From a virus: a DNA stretch of 27,799 bases. The notes beneath the pieces are model-generated. The model was not told the origin of the DNA and made no database searches. It saw only the letters and a list, made by a program, of their open reading frames with translations. Shown here piece by piece: positions 6,458 through 15,067 of this stretch. How positions within the stretch are numbered: the stretch's first letter is position 1; each line of letters starts with the position of its first letter. Both the position numbers and the translations under genes were made by a program. The DNA is taken from IMG/VR virus record IMGVR_UViG_3300042514_001575, positions 1-27,799 of that record, one strand, 5' to 3'.

Positions 6458-8643
6458 AATTTACAAGATATATCATAATCTATTTTCAATTTTATGGTTA
6501 ATACTTGTGAGGTTATACTATCTCCTGGTTCTGCTATGATGTTTATTGTATTTGTTATTAAGTCATAAGACACACTCTGTATTCCTGGGATTCCAAGTAA
6601 TCCTTTTAGGGTATTACCAGCCAACAAATCAACTATGGATTCTGCATAAACCGAATCTGTTGGAACATCTGTTCTTGTATATCCTGTGTAGAATGTATTT
6701 CCACTTGTGATACCACTTGGTTCTAACGTATATTCTGTTGTGAAGATTGCTGAGTTTAAATTACATTTTGGATCGATTATAGTGGTTGATCCACTAAACT
6801 CCATATTCACCAAATCACTAAAGCCCTCATTCAAGAAATCTAATAATCCAAATTTATTTATTGAATTTATCCCAAATACTTTTGAATCAACAATGTATGT
6901 TTGATACGACTTTACTGTACTAAAACAACTTATACTTACATCTCTGGTTAATGAACAACCATTATTATCCACAATTGTTAATGAATAATCACCACTAGTT
7001 AACCCAGTTGCTGATATTGATTGTGGATTACCAGATACATTACTTGACCAAGTGTATGTAAAAGGTGGCAACCCATCAGTTATCAAAGCTGTTATTGTAC
7101 CATCATTACCATTCACACATGATGTTGGATATAATGAAAAATCCAAATAATTACTTGTGGGTATTGTTAATACTTTTATCTGCTCACAACCAGTTGAATC
7201 AATAACTCTTAAAGTCTTATTCCCATCTCTTAAATTTGTAAAAGTATATCCTGTTAAATTTGTATCTAAAATGCTATTTACATCATCCAAATAAAAATCG
7301 TATGGGGGTGTGCCCCCTGTTGTAATATATGCAAAAAGAGTACCATTGTTTGAATTACAAGTTGTCCCAGTTAATGAATAATTTAATTCAAATTTATCTT
7401 CAGCAATAATTGTCACTTCTTCATCATAGTAACAACCTGAAGAATCTTGCATATAAACTGTATATGTACCAGTTCCTAAATTGGTAAATAAATAATTTGT
7501 TGAAGTTGTGGTATTTGTTATTGTATCCCCACTTGGTTGAATTAACCCATAAGTATATGGTCCAGTTCCCCCCAATATATTAATTGATATAATCCCATTA
7601 GATGAGCCACATAATGAATTTGTTCCAATAAATTCAACGCTTGAAACAGAATTTTCACTAACTAAACTTGTTGTAATATCAAGTGAACATAATGCACCAT
7701 CTATAACCCTTATGTCATAAGTACCAGATGTTAATCCAGTAATCACAATGTTATTACTATATGTTATATCATAAAATCCTGTACTTGCTGAAAAATAATA
7801 TGGCGCAGTACCTCCACTAATGGTAACGTCTAAAGAACCTGTTGCAGTAAAGCATGATGGTTGTGTGGGAATTATCTGTAATAATCCCATAGATTCTGCC
7901 TCTTCAACTATAATTATTTTGGTGTTAACACAGCCTTGACCATCTGTAACACTAACAGAATAAGAATCTGTGGGTAAATTTGTGATTGTATTCCCAGTTG
8001 CTCCATTGTTCCAAAAATAACTATAAGGCCCAGGATTTGTTTGACCTGTTATGTATATTGCACCTGTTGATCCAGTAAAGCAAGGTGAATTTTTAACAAT
8101 AAAATAACCATAATCAAATGATGTGGAATTTTTTATTATAAAATTTTCTGTTTTTGCTGTACAACCCCCAATATCTTCAACATAAATATAATAAGTGTCT
8201 GCACTTAAATTTTCAAAAATAATTTCCTCCGAATTAAAAATATTGTTTGATATTAAGGTATTTCCACTAGTATATAAATAACAATCTGTTGTTGAAAATA
8301 GAGATGTTGTTGTTCCAGTTACTGAACCATTTGAATCCCCACATGTTGAATTGATTGTTGACAATATTGAGGTACAAACTCCACTAGATATTGGAATATT
8401 TAAATAAAATTCTAAATTATCTGGAGCAGTTGAATCATTCACTCTAACCCCATAAGTTGTTGCTGATAAACTTGTAATTAATACTGGTTCAGTTATTGTT
8501 ATATAAGGGGTACTATCAATATATGGATTAATAAATTCAATACTATAAGGTGGCGTTCCTCCACTTAATTCAAGAAGTATTGCACCAGAATTTGTATTAG
8601 TGCAGTCGCCTGTTAAACTCAAAAAATAATCAAATGCTGCCAT
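6454..8643 (-). CDS. SprB-like repeat tail adhesin
   Basis: 729 residues from ATG 8643, which overlaps the preceding stop (TAATG). A TTG at 8652 is in frame but less likely, because neighbouring genes use ATG starting MA/MP. Seven repeats of about 70-85 residues are visible (roughly 1-85, 88-172, 178-248, 255-330, 335-415, 418-495, 499-574). Each has a GGT(P/A)PY beta-strand, a '(T/N)GL.sGtY.v.v.D..GC' end and paired cysteines, as in SprB repeats of Bacteroidota gliding adhesins. Residues 575-729 form a distinct C-terminal domain. The likely role is a stalk-like virion adhesin or a spacer that holds a binding domain. The repeat family is clear; the phage role comes from context (baseplate genes upstream, fibres downstream). 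Confidence 0.8.
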   Translation of the reverse strand: MAAFDYFLSLTGDCTNTNSGAILLELSGGTPPYSIEFINPYIDSTPYITITEPVLITSLSATTYGVRVNDSTAPDNLEFYLNIPISSGVCTSILSTINSTCGDSNGSVTGTTTSLFSTTDCYLYTSGNTLISNNIFNSEEIIFENLSADTYYIYVEDIGGCTAKTENFIIKNSTSFDYGYFIVKNSPCFTGSTGAIYITGQTNPGPYSYFWNNGATGNTITNLPTDSYSVSVTDGQGCVNTKIIIVEEAESMGLLQIIPTQPSCFTATGSLDVTISGGTAPYYFSASTGFYDITYSNNIVITGLTSGTYDIRVIDGALCSLDITTSLVSENSVSSVEFIGTNSLCGSSNGIISINILGGTGPYTYGLIQPSGDTITNTTTSTNYLFTNLGTGTYTVYMQDSSGCYYDEEVTIIAEDKFELNYSLTGTTCNSNNGTLFAYITTGGTPPYDFYLDDVNSILDTNLTGYTFTNLRDGNKTLRVIDSTGCEQIKVLTIPTSNYLDFSLYPTSCVNGNDGTITALITDGLPPFTYTWSSNVSGNPQSISATGLTSGDYSLTIVDNNGCSLTRDVSISCFSTVKSYQTYIVDSKVFGINSINKFGLLDFLNEGFSDLVNMEFSGSTTIIDPKCNLNSAIFTTEYTLEPSGITSGNTFYTGYTRTDVPTDSVYAESIVDLLAGNTLKGLLGIPGIQSVSYDLITNTINIIAEPGDSITSQVLTIKLKIDYDISCKL

Positions 8644-11609
8644 TATTCGCAAATTAAAGTTATATCAATACCAACGTTTATCACCAATGTACTATCATAT
8701 GTATTTTCATTGTTGCAAGCAAAATCAACAAAAGTAACATTGTTATTGTTTGGTAAAGAATAATTTATATCATATTTGGTCACCCCTTCTAATCCTGTTA
8801 AAACTGCTGAATTCCAAGCAGAACTAGTAGGAACATCATCACTACCCAAACCATTATAAAACTCAACTTTGGATACTATTGTATTATTTAATATTATTTC
8901 AACATACCAAGTTGTCAATACATTATCACTAGAACATGTATCACTAAAATCAAGTTTTGCCTCTGAAATACTATCACCCAAAATATCATTAAATGATTTT
9001 GATGGATAAACTAGAAGATTAATATTATTTTTATCGCATATATCTTTAAATATTGGTGAAGTGATATACTCGTCTCCATCTGCAATTGATGTTAAACCAA
9101 ATACCACAACACCATTGCCTGTTGTTATCACTTGTGGTGATGTTCCTCCAGTTATACTAAATCTTTTATATGCATATTTTTGTCTATGAAATGGTGAATT
9201 CTCATATTTAACACCCCCCATCCATAATGTTGTTGCTGGAATCATTTGTTCAACAAGATTAATCCAATTTGGGTTAATCCCATTCACATATTCAATTAAT
9301 TTATCATAAGTATATTGATTGGTATCAATATTATTAGTTATCTTTGCTTCAATATATTTCCAAAATATGGATTGTAATACTGGATATCCCCCGGTTTTAC
9401 CATCTGTGATGTATAACCTATTCCTAACATTAATCATATCATTTGCAAAAGTTTGAGCAAATTCAAAAAATGATTTTGATTTTGGTTGTGGATTAATTAT
9501 GGTTGAATCTGTTCCCCCAGTTGTAGGATAAGGATATGTTAATCCAGATTGCGGAATTGGGTAATCCTTTTCTCTTGATTGAACCCATATATCATAAAGC
9601 AATCCTTGTGCTGGATTTAAAAATAAACTAACATTTTTTACATTTAACAATAATCTCTCATCTGGTAAAGTATAATAAGCATTATAATCCCCATCAGATG
9701 AATTTCTTAATAATAAATTAGAACTATTCCAAGATTTTTTATTATCAATAACTTTCTCCAAACTAAACCCCTCATCAATGTATGGAAATTTCCTTAACCT
9801 ATCCAAATATTTTTCACCATACGTTAATTTCTCAAATTCAACCCCATAAGTTATTTCAGTCCCAACTTGCCTTCTGGTATTAACTTGTAAACTTCTATGT
9901 TCAGGAGTTAATTGATACCAACCTGCCCCCATCTGAAAGAAAAAATCATCTGTTTCTTTTATCTGTGGATAACCTGTTGTCACATCAAGGGGGTAATTAA
10001 CTTTAGTGGTATTTACAATTCTGGTATTTGCTGTAAATGCACTATATGTTCTACCTGAAAGTGGATATGTTGTACTTAATACAATTGGATCATTATCAAT
10101 ATATGACCCAGTATTAATTTTAACTAATTCAGAATTAAATTTATCTAAATTTATTTTTTGGTCAGCCAAATAAATATGTTCATTAAATTCTATTAATGCA
10201 TCTGGTATGCCAAATAATTTAAGAATAAACTCAATGGATTTTCTTGTCCCCTTGGATTTGAAAAGGTAAAATGAATTTATAACCAAATTTCTATAAAAAG
10301 AATAGTTTAATTCTAATGGAGTTTGTGAACGATTATATGCTGGAAATTTAAAATCACTATTATTTCCAAATAAAGATTCAACTAAAGTCTGATCCGTTAT
10401 AAATTGGAAATTCTCTGCCCAACCTAATGTATTTGCCAAATTTGATAATAATTGTGATGGTATATCATTTTTTGGGGTATAATTAACAGAATTCATAAAA
10501 GCAAGAGAATCAATAAACTTCTTAACTTCATCAAAACTTCTACCATATATCTGTAAAACACTTTCAACCCTTCTGTCAAATGTATCAAATTCTTTCAAAG
10601 AGTCTGAAACCAAAAATCTTGAAATTAAATTTGTCCTAACACTATCAAAGTATTCTGCAATTTCTTGTAATTCATTTATATAATTGGTGAAACTTGAACT
10701 TGAAATGTCAATATTCCAAATACCATCTAATGGAAATGTAATATCCCTATTATATACCAAAAATTCCCCATTGATATTTTCTTCTGGGACTTGTAAAGTC
10801 ATAGTATATTTTGGTATGGATATGGTATTTAGCATATATTGCTCAATCTCATCAAAATCAGTTTTTAATACCAAATTATACAAATAATCATTTGGCTTGA
10901 TGATATAAGAATCAACTGATTGAGAACCCCCAGAAAATGGATTACCTTCAACAATAATCTTTAACACCCCAGTATTAAGATTATTTGATTTATCCAAATT
11001 TAACAAGGGATAATTTACCCCATTTAATTGCAAATCATAATCCAAATAAAATTTTGATAAATTTCTATATTCTGAAATAGCAATTTCCCTAGATTTTATA
11101 TTAGTTTCAGCATTTTTAGAAAAATCAATTCCAAATGGGTTATATATTTTTTCAATATTTATATCAAATTCAGTTTCATTTAAAACTTGGTCATATAAAA
11201 TATTTGTTGCTGTATATCCTGTACTAAAATTAATATCATATAAATTTATATCAATTGATGCTGGATAATAATTTATTATTTTTGTTATAGATACTGAAAA
11301 TCTTTTTGCCAATGATCCATATAAGGTAAACCCCATAACTTGGGTCAAATCATAGTTGGGGTAAACATTTAATTCCTTTGAAACTAATTCCCTAAAACTA
11401 CTATTATTATCAATACTTAAAGATTCAAGAGTTATTGGATTACTAAATGAATTAACATATAAAGTAATAGGGGCATCATCTGTTATGGATGACCTAAACT
11501 CAAAAGTTCCAAGCGTTAACCCCCCTCCTTCAGTAACTTGAAGTCCAACAATATTATCAAAAACTCCAACCCCACTACCAGGTGAATCTGTTATAATTAT
11601 TTTTGGCAT
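8643..11609 (-). CDS. Large baseplate/tail protein with tail-protein-I-like motif
   Basis: 988 residues. ATG 11609 overlaps the stop of the gene upstream (TAATG). Residues about 430-470 contain YRNLVINSFYLFKSKGTRKS followed by IEFILKLFGIP. This resembles the 'fr.KGT..ai..ll..lG' motif of phage tail protein I / baseplate wedge proteins, which bridge the baseplate to tail fibres. Flanking regions are mixed alpha/beta with many aromatic residues and no signal peptide or membrane segment. The C-terminal part (about 865-988) looks like a separate beta domain with Cys pairs. It sits directly before the SprB-like adhesin, consistent with a baseplate attachment platform. Family assignment rests on one motif and position, so a remote-homology search is needed to confirm it. 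Confidence 0.6.
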   Translation of the reverse strand: MPKIIITDSPGSGVGVFDNIVGLQVTEGGGLTLGTFEFRSSITDDAPITLYVNSFSNPITLESLSIDNNSSFRELVSKELNVYPNYDLTQVMGFTLYGSLAKRFSVSITKIINYYPASIDINLYDINFSTGYTATNILYDQVLNETEFDINIEKIYNPFGIDFSKNAETNIKSREIAISEYRNLSKFYLDYDLQLNGVNYPLLNLDKSNNLNTGVLKIIVEGNPFSGGSQSVDSYIIKPNDYLYNLVLKTDFDEIEQYMLNTISIPKYTMTLQVPEENINGEFLVYNRDITFPLDGIWNIDISSSSFTNYINELQEIAEYFDSVRTNLISRFLVSDSLKEFDTFDRRVESVLQIYGRSFDEVKKFIDSLAFMNSVNYTPKNDIPSQLLSNLANTLGWAENFQFITDQTLVESLFGNNSDFKFPAYNRSQTPLELNYSFYRNLVINSFYLFKSKGTRKSIEFILKLFGIPDALIEFNEHIYLADQKINLDKFNSELVKINTGSYIDNDPIVLSTTYPLSGRTYSAFTANTRIVNTTKVNYPLDVTTGYPQIKETDDFFFQMGAGWYQLTPEHRSLQVNTRRQVGTEITYGVEFEKLTYGEKYLDRLRKFPYIDEGFSLEKVIDNKKSWNSSNLLLRNSSDGDYNAYYTLPDERLLLNVKNVSLFLNPAQGLLYDIWVQSREKDYPIPQSGLTYPYPTTGGTDSTIINPQPKSKSFFEFAQTFANDMINVRNRLYITDGKTGGYPVLQSIFWKYIEAKITNNIDTNQYTYDKLIEYVNGINPNWINLVEQMIPATTLWMGGVKYENSPFHRQKYAYKRFSITGGTSPQVITTGNGVVVFGLTSIADGDEYITSPIFKDICDKNNINLLVYPSKSFNDILGDSISEAKLDFSDTCSSDNVLTTWYVEIILNNTIVSKVEFYNGLGSDDVPTSSAWNSAVLTGLEGVTKYDINYSLPNNNNVTFVDFACNNENTYDSTLVINVGIDITLICE

Positions 11610-12502
11610 TATTCTAGTATATTATCTAAATTTTTACTTATGTCAACATCATCCCCCCTATCTTGTCTAACTTCATATAATAAATTAGTAAATTGGTTTC
11701 TAACTTCAAATAAATTATATTGTTTGTAAATATTATTTGCTGTATCATATAAAGTATAGATACCATCTTCAACTGATTTAGTTTGGTTGCCAAATAAACC
11801 AATTGCCAATGTGGATATATCATGTTCAACCATTTCAATTTCAAGCGTTGTGGGGTTGAAATAACTATTTGTTATAATAATTTCTTGATTTGGCTGCCCA
11901 ATAAATGGAACTGCATTGGTTTTGTTTGAAGGTGAACTACTTGGTGATAATGTTAAAAACACCAAATTAGTGTCATTATCAACATATCTATATCTAATTG
12001 ATTTTACACTAGTATTTACTTCATTTGTCACTATGGGTTCACAAAAAAAAGATGATGTAACTATTCTAAAGAAATTTGGAACTTTTTGTTTATTATTTAA
12101 ATATTCAACACGATACCCAACCAACTCTTGGGGTGATGCAAATTTATTTCTAAAGTCTGCTGGAACATTATCCAAATTGATAACAATCCCCTTAACATTA
12201 GGAAGAGCACTTAACACCCCACAATCAGTAATTTTTGTTCTAATTTGTGCTGGTCTTAAATAAACAGTATAATAACCCAATGCATTAAATTCTGTTGCTG
12301 GTAATGTTAACTTATATAAACCCCCCAATAATTCAACATTATTTGCATCCTCAAAATAAGGGGTCAAAATATCAGTTGCTGATAATTTTTTTTGCACAAT
12401 TGTTTCACTCTGATCCCTGGTTGGGGAGTAAACCATTATAATCTCAACATCTTCAGGATTTACATCACTAGGTCTAACCGTGCCATATGTACCAATTGCC
12501 AT
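11609..12502 (-). CDS. Unknown tail-module structural protein
   Basis: 297 residues from ATG 12502. I do not recognise a family. The sequence is beta-rich, without signal peptide, membrane segment or obvious catalytic motif. It contains the phrase MVYSPTRDQSETIVQKKLSA near the N-terminus and an acidic C-terminus. The start is preceded by an A-rich stretch and by a TATTTATA word 18 nt upstream, so it may begin a transcript. Its stop overlaps the start of the 988-residue baseplate protein (TAATG), which implies coupled translation and roughly matched amounts. The likely role is a baseplate or tail-connector component, from context only. Confidence 0.6.
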   Translation of the reverse strand: MAIGTYGTVRPSDVNPEDVEIIMVYSPTRDQSETIVQKKLSATDILTPYFEDANNVELLGGLYKLTLPATEFNALGYYTVYLRPAQIRTKITDCGVLSALPNVKGIVINLDNVPADFRNKFASPQELVGYRVEYLNNKQKVPNFFRIVTSSFFCEPIVTNEVNTSVKSIRYRYVDNDTNLVFLTLSPSSSPSNKTNAVPFIGQPNQEIIITNSYFNPTTLEIEMVEHDISTLAIGLFGNQTKSVEDGIYTLYDTANNIYKQYNLFEVRNQFTNLLYEVRQDRGDDVDISKNLDNILE

Positions 12503-12520
12503 AATTTTTTTTTATATTAA

Positions 12521-12528
12521 TATAAATA
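12521..12528 (-). promoter_or_regulatory. TATTTATA element upstream of the 297-residue gene
   Basis: The same 8-mer as at three other gene starts. It lies on the coding strand 18 nt before ATG 12502, in the 35-bp gap after the PKD-like gene. It marks a possible internal promoter. Evidence is positional and tentative. Confidence 0.3.
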
Positions 12529-12537
12529 GTTTATTCT

Positions 12538-13569
12538 TTATTTATTTGTTAAATTAAAATATCCATATCCATATTTTTCCATATCTAACAAAGTTCTCAC
12601 CTCACCAAGTCTTTGAACTCTTTCATATCCAGAATTTTTCCCCCTCTCAATAAAAACATTTGAAAAAATTTGAACATCAGAAACGCTCTTCATTAATAAA
12701 TCATTTTTAACAATTGGACTTGGGTATATTGGCTCTTTTTTAATATTTGTTTTAAATATTGTTATTCCATTTTGATAATCAATATAATCAATATTGCTAA
12801 TGGTATATGCTGTGAAAATGGTTTCTTTAATTTCTGTTAATTTTCCCTCAAAACCATTTTTATTTACCAACTTACCAACTTTAAATTCATCTTTACCATA
12901 AATAGCCAAATCATTTAATCTTGATTTTGTATAACCAGACACATCAACTGAACTAACATCATTGTATGAATATTTTTTTAATCCAGTATCCCCTGTGAAG
13001 ATATAATCATAATTTATATTAGTATTCTTCCAAGGACCAGCATTTGGTATATATGATGTTGTGCCAAATGGATTTGATATGGTAGCTAATTTAAATGGTT
13101 TTTTTATTGTCTTACTGACAATGTTTGAACCAAAATTATTTCTTTGTGTTAATGTTAAAGTAAATTCCCCATCTGATTTGGTATAAGTATGGCACAATTT
13201 AGGAGATATCATTTGTTCAATTTGCCCATCACCCCAATCTATCAAATAAGTAGAATCCAATGTTGATGTCTTAACTATTGAGGTATTTGAAACACAAATT
13301 CTACTATCATTTTCCCCAGAAAATACAAAGTTTGTTGCAACATCTTTTTGTGTTATTGCACCATCAAATTCTGAATAATACCCCATATCAACAATATCTT
13401 GCGTTAACAAAATAGGAATTGTTAATCCTGTTAATGTTGATGCCCCATTTGTCCCACCTGATAAAATATTTGTCATACCAGTATAAACGCCAATTGTCTT
13501 ACCACTATAATCAAAGTATTTAATTAATGATGATACCGACTCAGGGGATATTTTAATTTTATATATCAT
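12538..13569 (-). CDS. PKD-like domain tail protein
   Basis: 343 residues. ATG 13569 overlaps the upstream stop as ATGA. Residues about 80-155 carry STYLIDWGDGQIEQ and, about ten residues later, CHTYTKSDGEFTLTLT. This is the 'WGDG … H.Y...G.ytVtlt' pattern of PKD-like beta-sandwich domains, often found in surface and adhesion proteins. The N-terminal 75 residues and the region 160-343 (rich in YSYNDVSSVDVSGYTKSRLN-like polar segments) are unassigned. There is no signal peptide or membrane helix, as expected for a virion protein assembled in the cytoplasm. It probably belongs to a tail appendage or the baseplate periphery. Confidence 0.7.
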   Translation of the reverse strand: MIYKIKISPESVSSLIKYFDYSGKTIGVYTGMTNILSGGTNGASTLTGLTIPILLTQDIVDMGYYSEFDGAITQKDVATNFVFSGENDSRICVSNTSIVKTSTLDSTYLIDWGDGQIEQMISPKLCHTYTKSDGEFTLTLTQRNNFGSNIVSKTIKKPFKLATISNPFGTTSYIPNAGPWKNTNINYDYIFTGDTGLKKYSYNDVSSVDVSGYTKSRLNDLAIYGKDEFKVGKLVNKNGFEGKLTEIKETIFTAYTISNIDYIDYQNGITIFKTNIKKEPIYPSPIVKNDLLMKSVSDVQIFSNVFIERGKNSGYERVQRLGEVRTLLDMEKYGYGYFNLTNK

Positions 13570-14156
13570 TTTCTGCTTATATATTCATACCATAAAATTG
13601 GTGATCCAGAAATACCAATCCTATTATCTTTTTTAATATCAAAATATTCATATGTCTTATTATCATAATCCAATTTTAATTTATAATGAAAATCAAAAAC
13701 TTCATTTAAATTATATCTATCACTCAAATTTGAATCCCCTTGGCAAATATTTGACATTCTTTTAACCATTCCAGTTTTACCATTGAAAAATGTTGCACTA
13801 ACATAAAAAGTATCAAGATTAAATATTGTCTTATCCCTTAACCAATAAATATAAAAACCCTCTGTATTAATGTCGTGATCCAAATAATACTCTGGAATTA
13901 TTAAATTATTTGATTGAATTCCATTGCTGGCTTGTAATATAGTTGTAAAATATAATTTTTGCGATTTACTAAAAGGGGTGTCATAATAATCTAATTTGAA
14001 AAATGAATTATTAAAACTATTTGTATTAAATCTTACATCATTTTCAATATATCCATTATTTGGGGTCAAATACGTTGTCTTCCAATTTATATTATTGGTA
14101 ATATCAATTCCTTGTAAAAAATTAAATTTTATATTTAAACTATAATCTGTTGCCAT
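13566..14156 (-). CDS. Unknown tail-module protein
   Basis: 196 residues from ATG 14156. The start is 4 nt after the FISUMP gene stop (TAATATAATG), and the stop overlaps the next start (ATGA). It is predicted to be mainly beta, rich in Asn, Tyr and Phe, and contains no recognised motif, signal peptide or membrane segment. It ends in a basic ISRK. Tight coupling to the PKD-like gene suggests that the two products interact or are needed in similar amounts. No function is claimed. Confidence 0.55.
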   Translation of the reverse strand: MATDYSLNIKFNFLQGIDITNNINWKTTYLTPNNGYIENDVRFNTNSFNNSFFKLDYYDTPFSKSQKLYFTTILQASNGIQSNNLIIPEYYLDHDINTEGFYIYWLRDKTIFNLDTFYVSATFFNGKTGMVKRMSNICQGDSNLSDRYNLNEVFDFHYKLKLDYDNKTYEYFDIKKDNRIGISGSPILWYEYISRK

Positions 14157-14160
14157 TATA

Positions 14161-14946
14161 TTAATTTTTTATACATCTAACCGAATACCCATTGTTTTTA
14201 TCATCACATTGGAAATCCAAATTATTATTATTATATTTTAATTGAATTATTTTGGCAAAATTAACAATACATCCAGTTGTTGTATTAGTCCAAAAAGTAC
14301 CCGTTTCCCCAAAGAAATTAAAATTACCATTATACACTCTTCTACCTGCTGGATAACCACTAAATCCACTAGTATTTGTTGCCCCATCATTTGGGCTATC
14401 CCACCATACAACTCCTTCTGTTTTCATCTTCCCACCTGAAATACTATTACCCCCCAGATATGTGGATAAAGTTGCATAGTCAGCCAATGTGGGAACTCTA
14501 TACTCGGTTGGACATAGATTAGTTGTTGCATAAAAATTATACAAATACCCAAAACAATTATCAATATTATTATTATTATATGCACAATAAGCACCAATTG
14601 TTAAATTACTCCAAGTTGTACTATTAGTTACATTTGGAATATCAGCACCATTATTATACCTTGTTGTTCTTAAATTTTCTGTAAACCAAGTTTGTGTTCC
14701 AATGGTAGCTGTACCATAATAATTCCCATCCAAATCTGTAACATAAGTTGTACCAGAACAAGTATTGACACTTATCAAAACACCACTTGAATTAATATTG
14801 AATACCGTACCCTTTGTACTGCTAACATACCAACCTTCAGGTAATATCTCATAACCAGTATCTGTCCCAATGTAAATAATATCATTAATCTCTATTCTCT
14901 GTGGAGTTCTTTGGTTTGTCACATATAACTTATCACAATCCCCCAC
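14161..14946 (-). CDS. FISUMP-domain (Fibrobacter major paralogous) protein, probably 5'-truncated
   Basis: 261 residues if the GTG at 14946 is used. Residues about 68-261 form a complete FISUMP domain: TDLDGNYYGTATIGTQTWFT (about 69-88), then ENLRTTRYNNGADIPNV, WSNLTIGAYCAYNNN, CPTEYRVPTLADYATL, GYPAGRR and terminal GYSVRCIKN. The family is frequent in Bacteroidota surface proteins and has a C-type-lectin-like or FGE-like look, so ligand or receptor binding is plausible. The GTG start is doubtful. The frame stays open and protein-like 39 codons upstream until a TAA at 15060, two codons after an ATG placed exactly like other starts here. The gene may therefore be damaged, or the sequence may contain an error. 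The FISUMP domain call itself is strong. Confidence 0.8.
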   Translation of the reverse strand: MGDCDKLYVTNQRTPQRIEINDIIYIGTDTGYEILPEGWYVSSTKGTVFNINSSGVLISVNTCSGTTYVTDLDGNYYGTATIGTQTWFTENLRTTRYNNGADIPNVTNSTTWSNLTIGAYCAYNNNNIDNCFGYLYNFYATTNLCPTEYRVPTLADYATLSTYLGGNSISGGKMKTEGVVWWDSPNDGATNTSGFSGYPAGRRVYNGNFNFFGETGTFWTNTTTGCIVNFAKIIQLKYNNNNLDFQCDDKNNGYSVRCIKN

Positions 14947-15066
14947 ACAAGTTGTTGGTATTGTTGTGCAAAATATTGAATTACAAGCATCACCACTAGT
15001 TGCATGATTAAACCAACTTGAACATCCACTACCAGGTGTTGGCGCATATACGTTAAATTAACTCAT
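14947..15066 (-). pseudogene. Probable original 5' end of the FISUMP gene, interrupted by TAA at codon 3
   Basis: ATG 15066 lies 1 nt after the upstream stop (TAATATG, the same junction as between the gp25-like and gp6-like genes). It reads Met-Ser-stop (TAA 15060-15058). The same frame then continues open into the FISUMP gene as FNVYAPTPGSGCSSWFNHAT and on to IFCTTIPTTCVGDC, Cys- and Thr-rich like its continuation. It contains no ATG, GTG or TTG before GTG 14946. This looks like the real N-terminus cut by one nonsense change. Confidence 0.6.
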
Positions 15067-15067
15067 A

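Noticed and set aside
8644-8652. TTG start giving a 732-residue SprB-like protein
   Set aside because: ATG 8643 makes a TAATG junction with the previous gene, as seen elsewhere in the cluster, and yields an MA- start like its neighbours.
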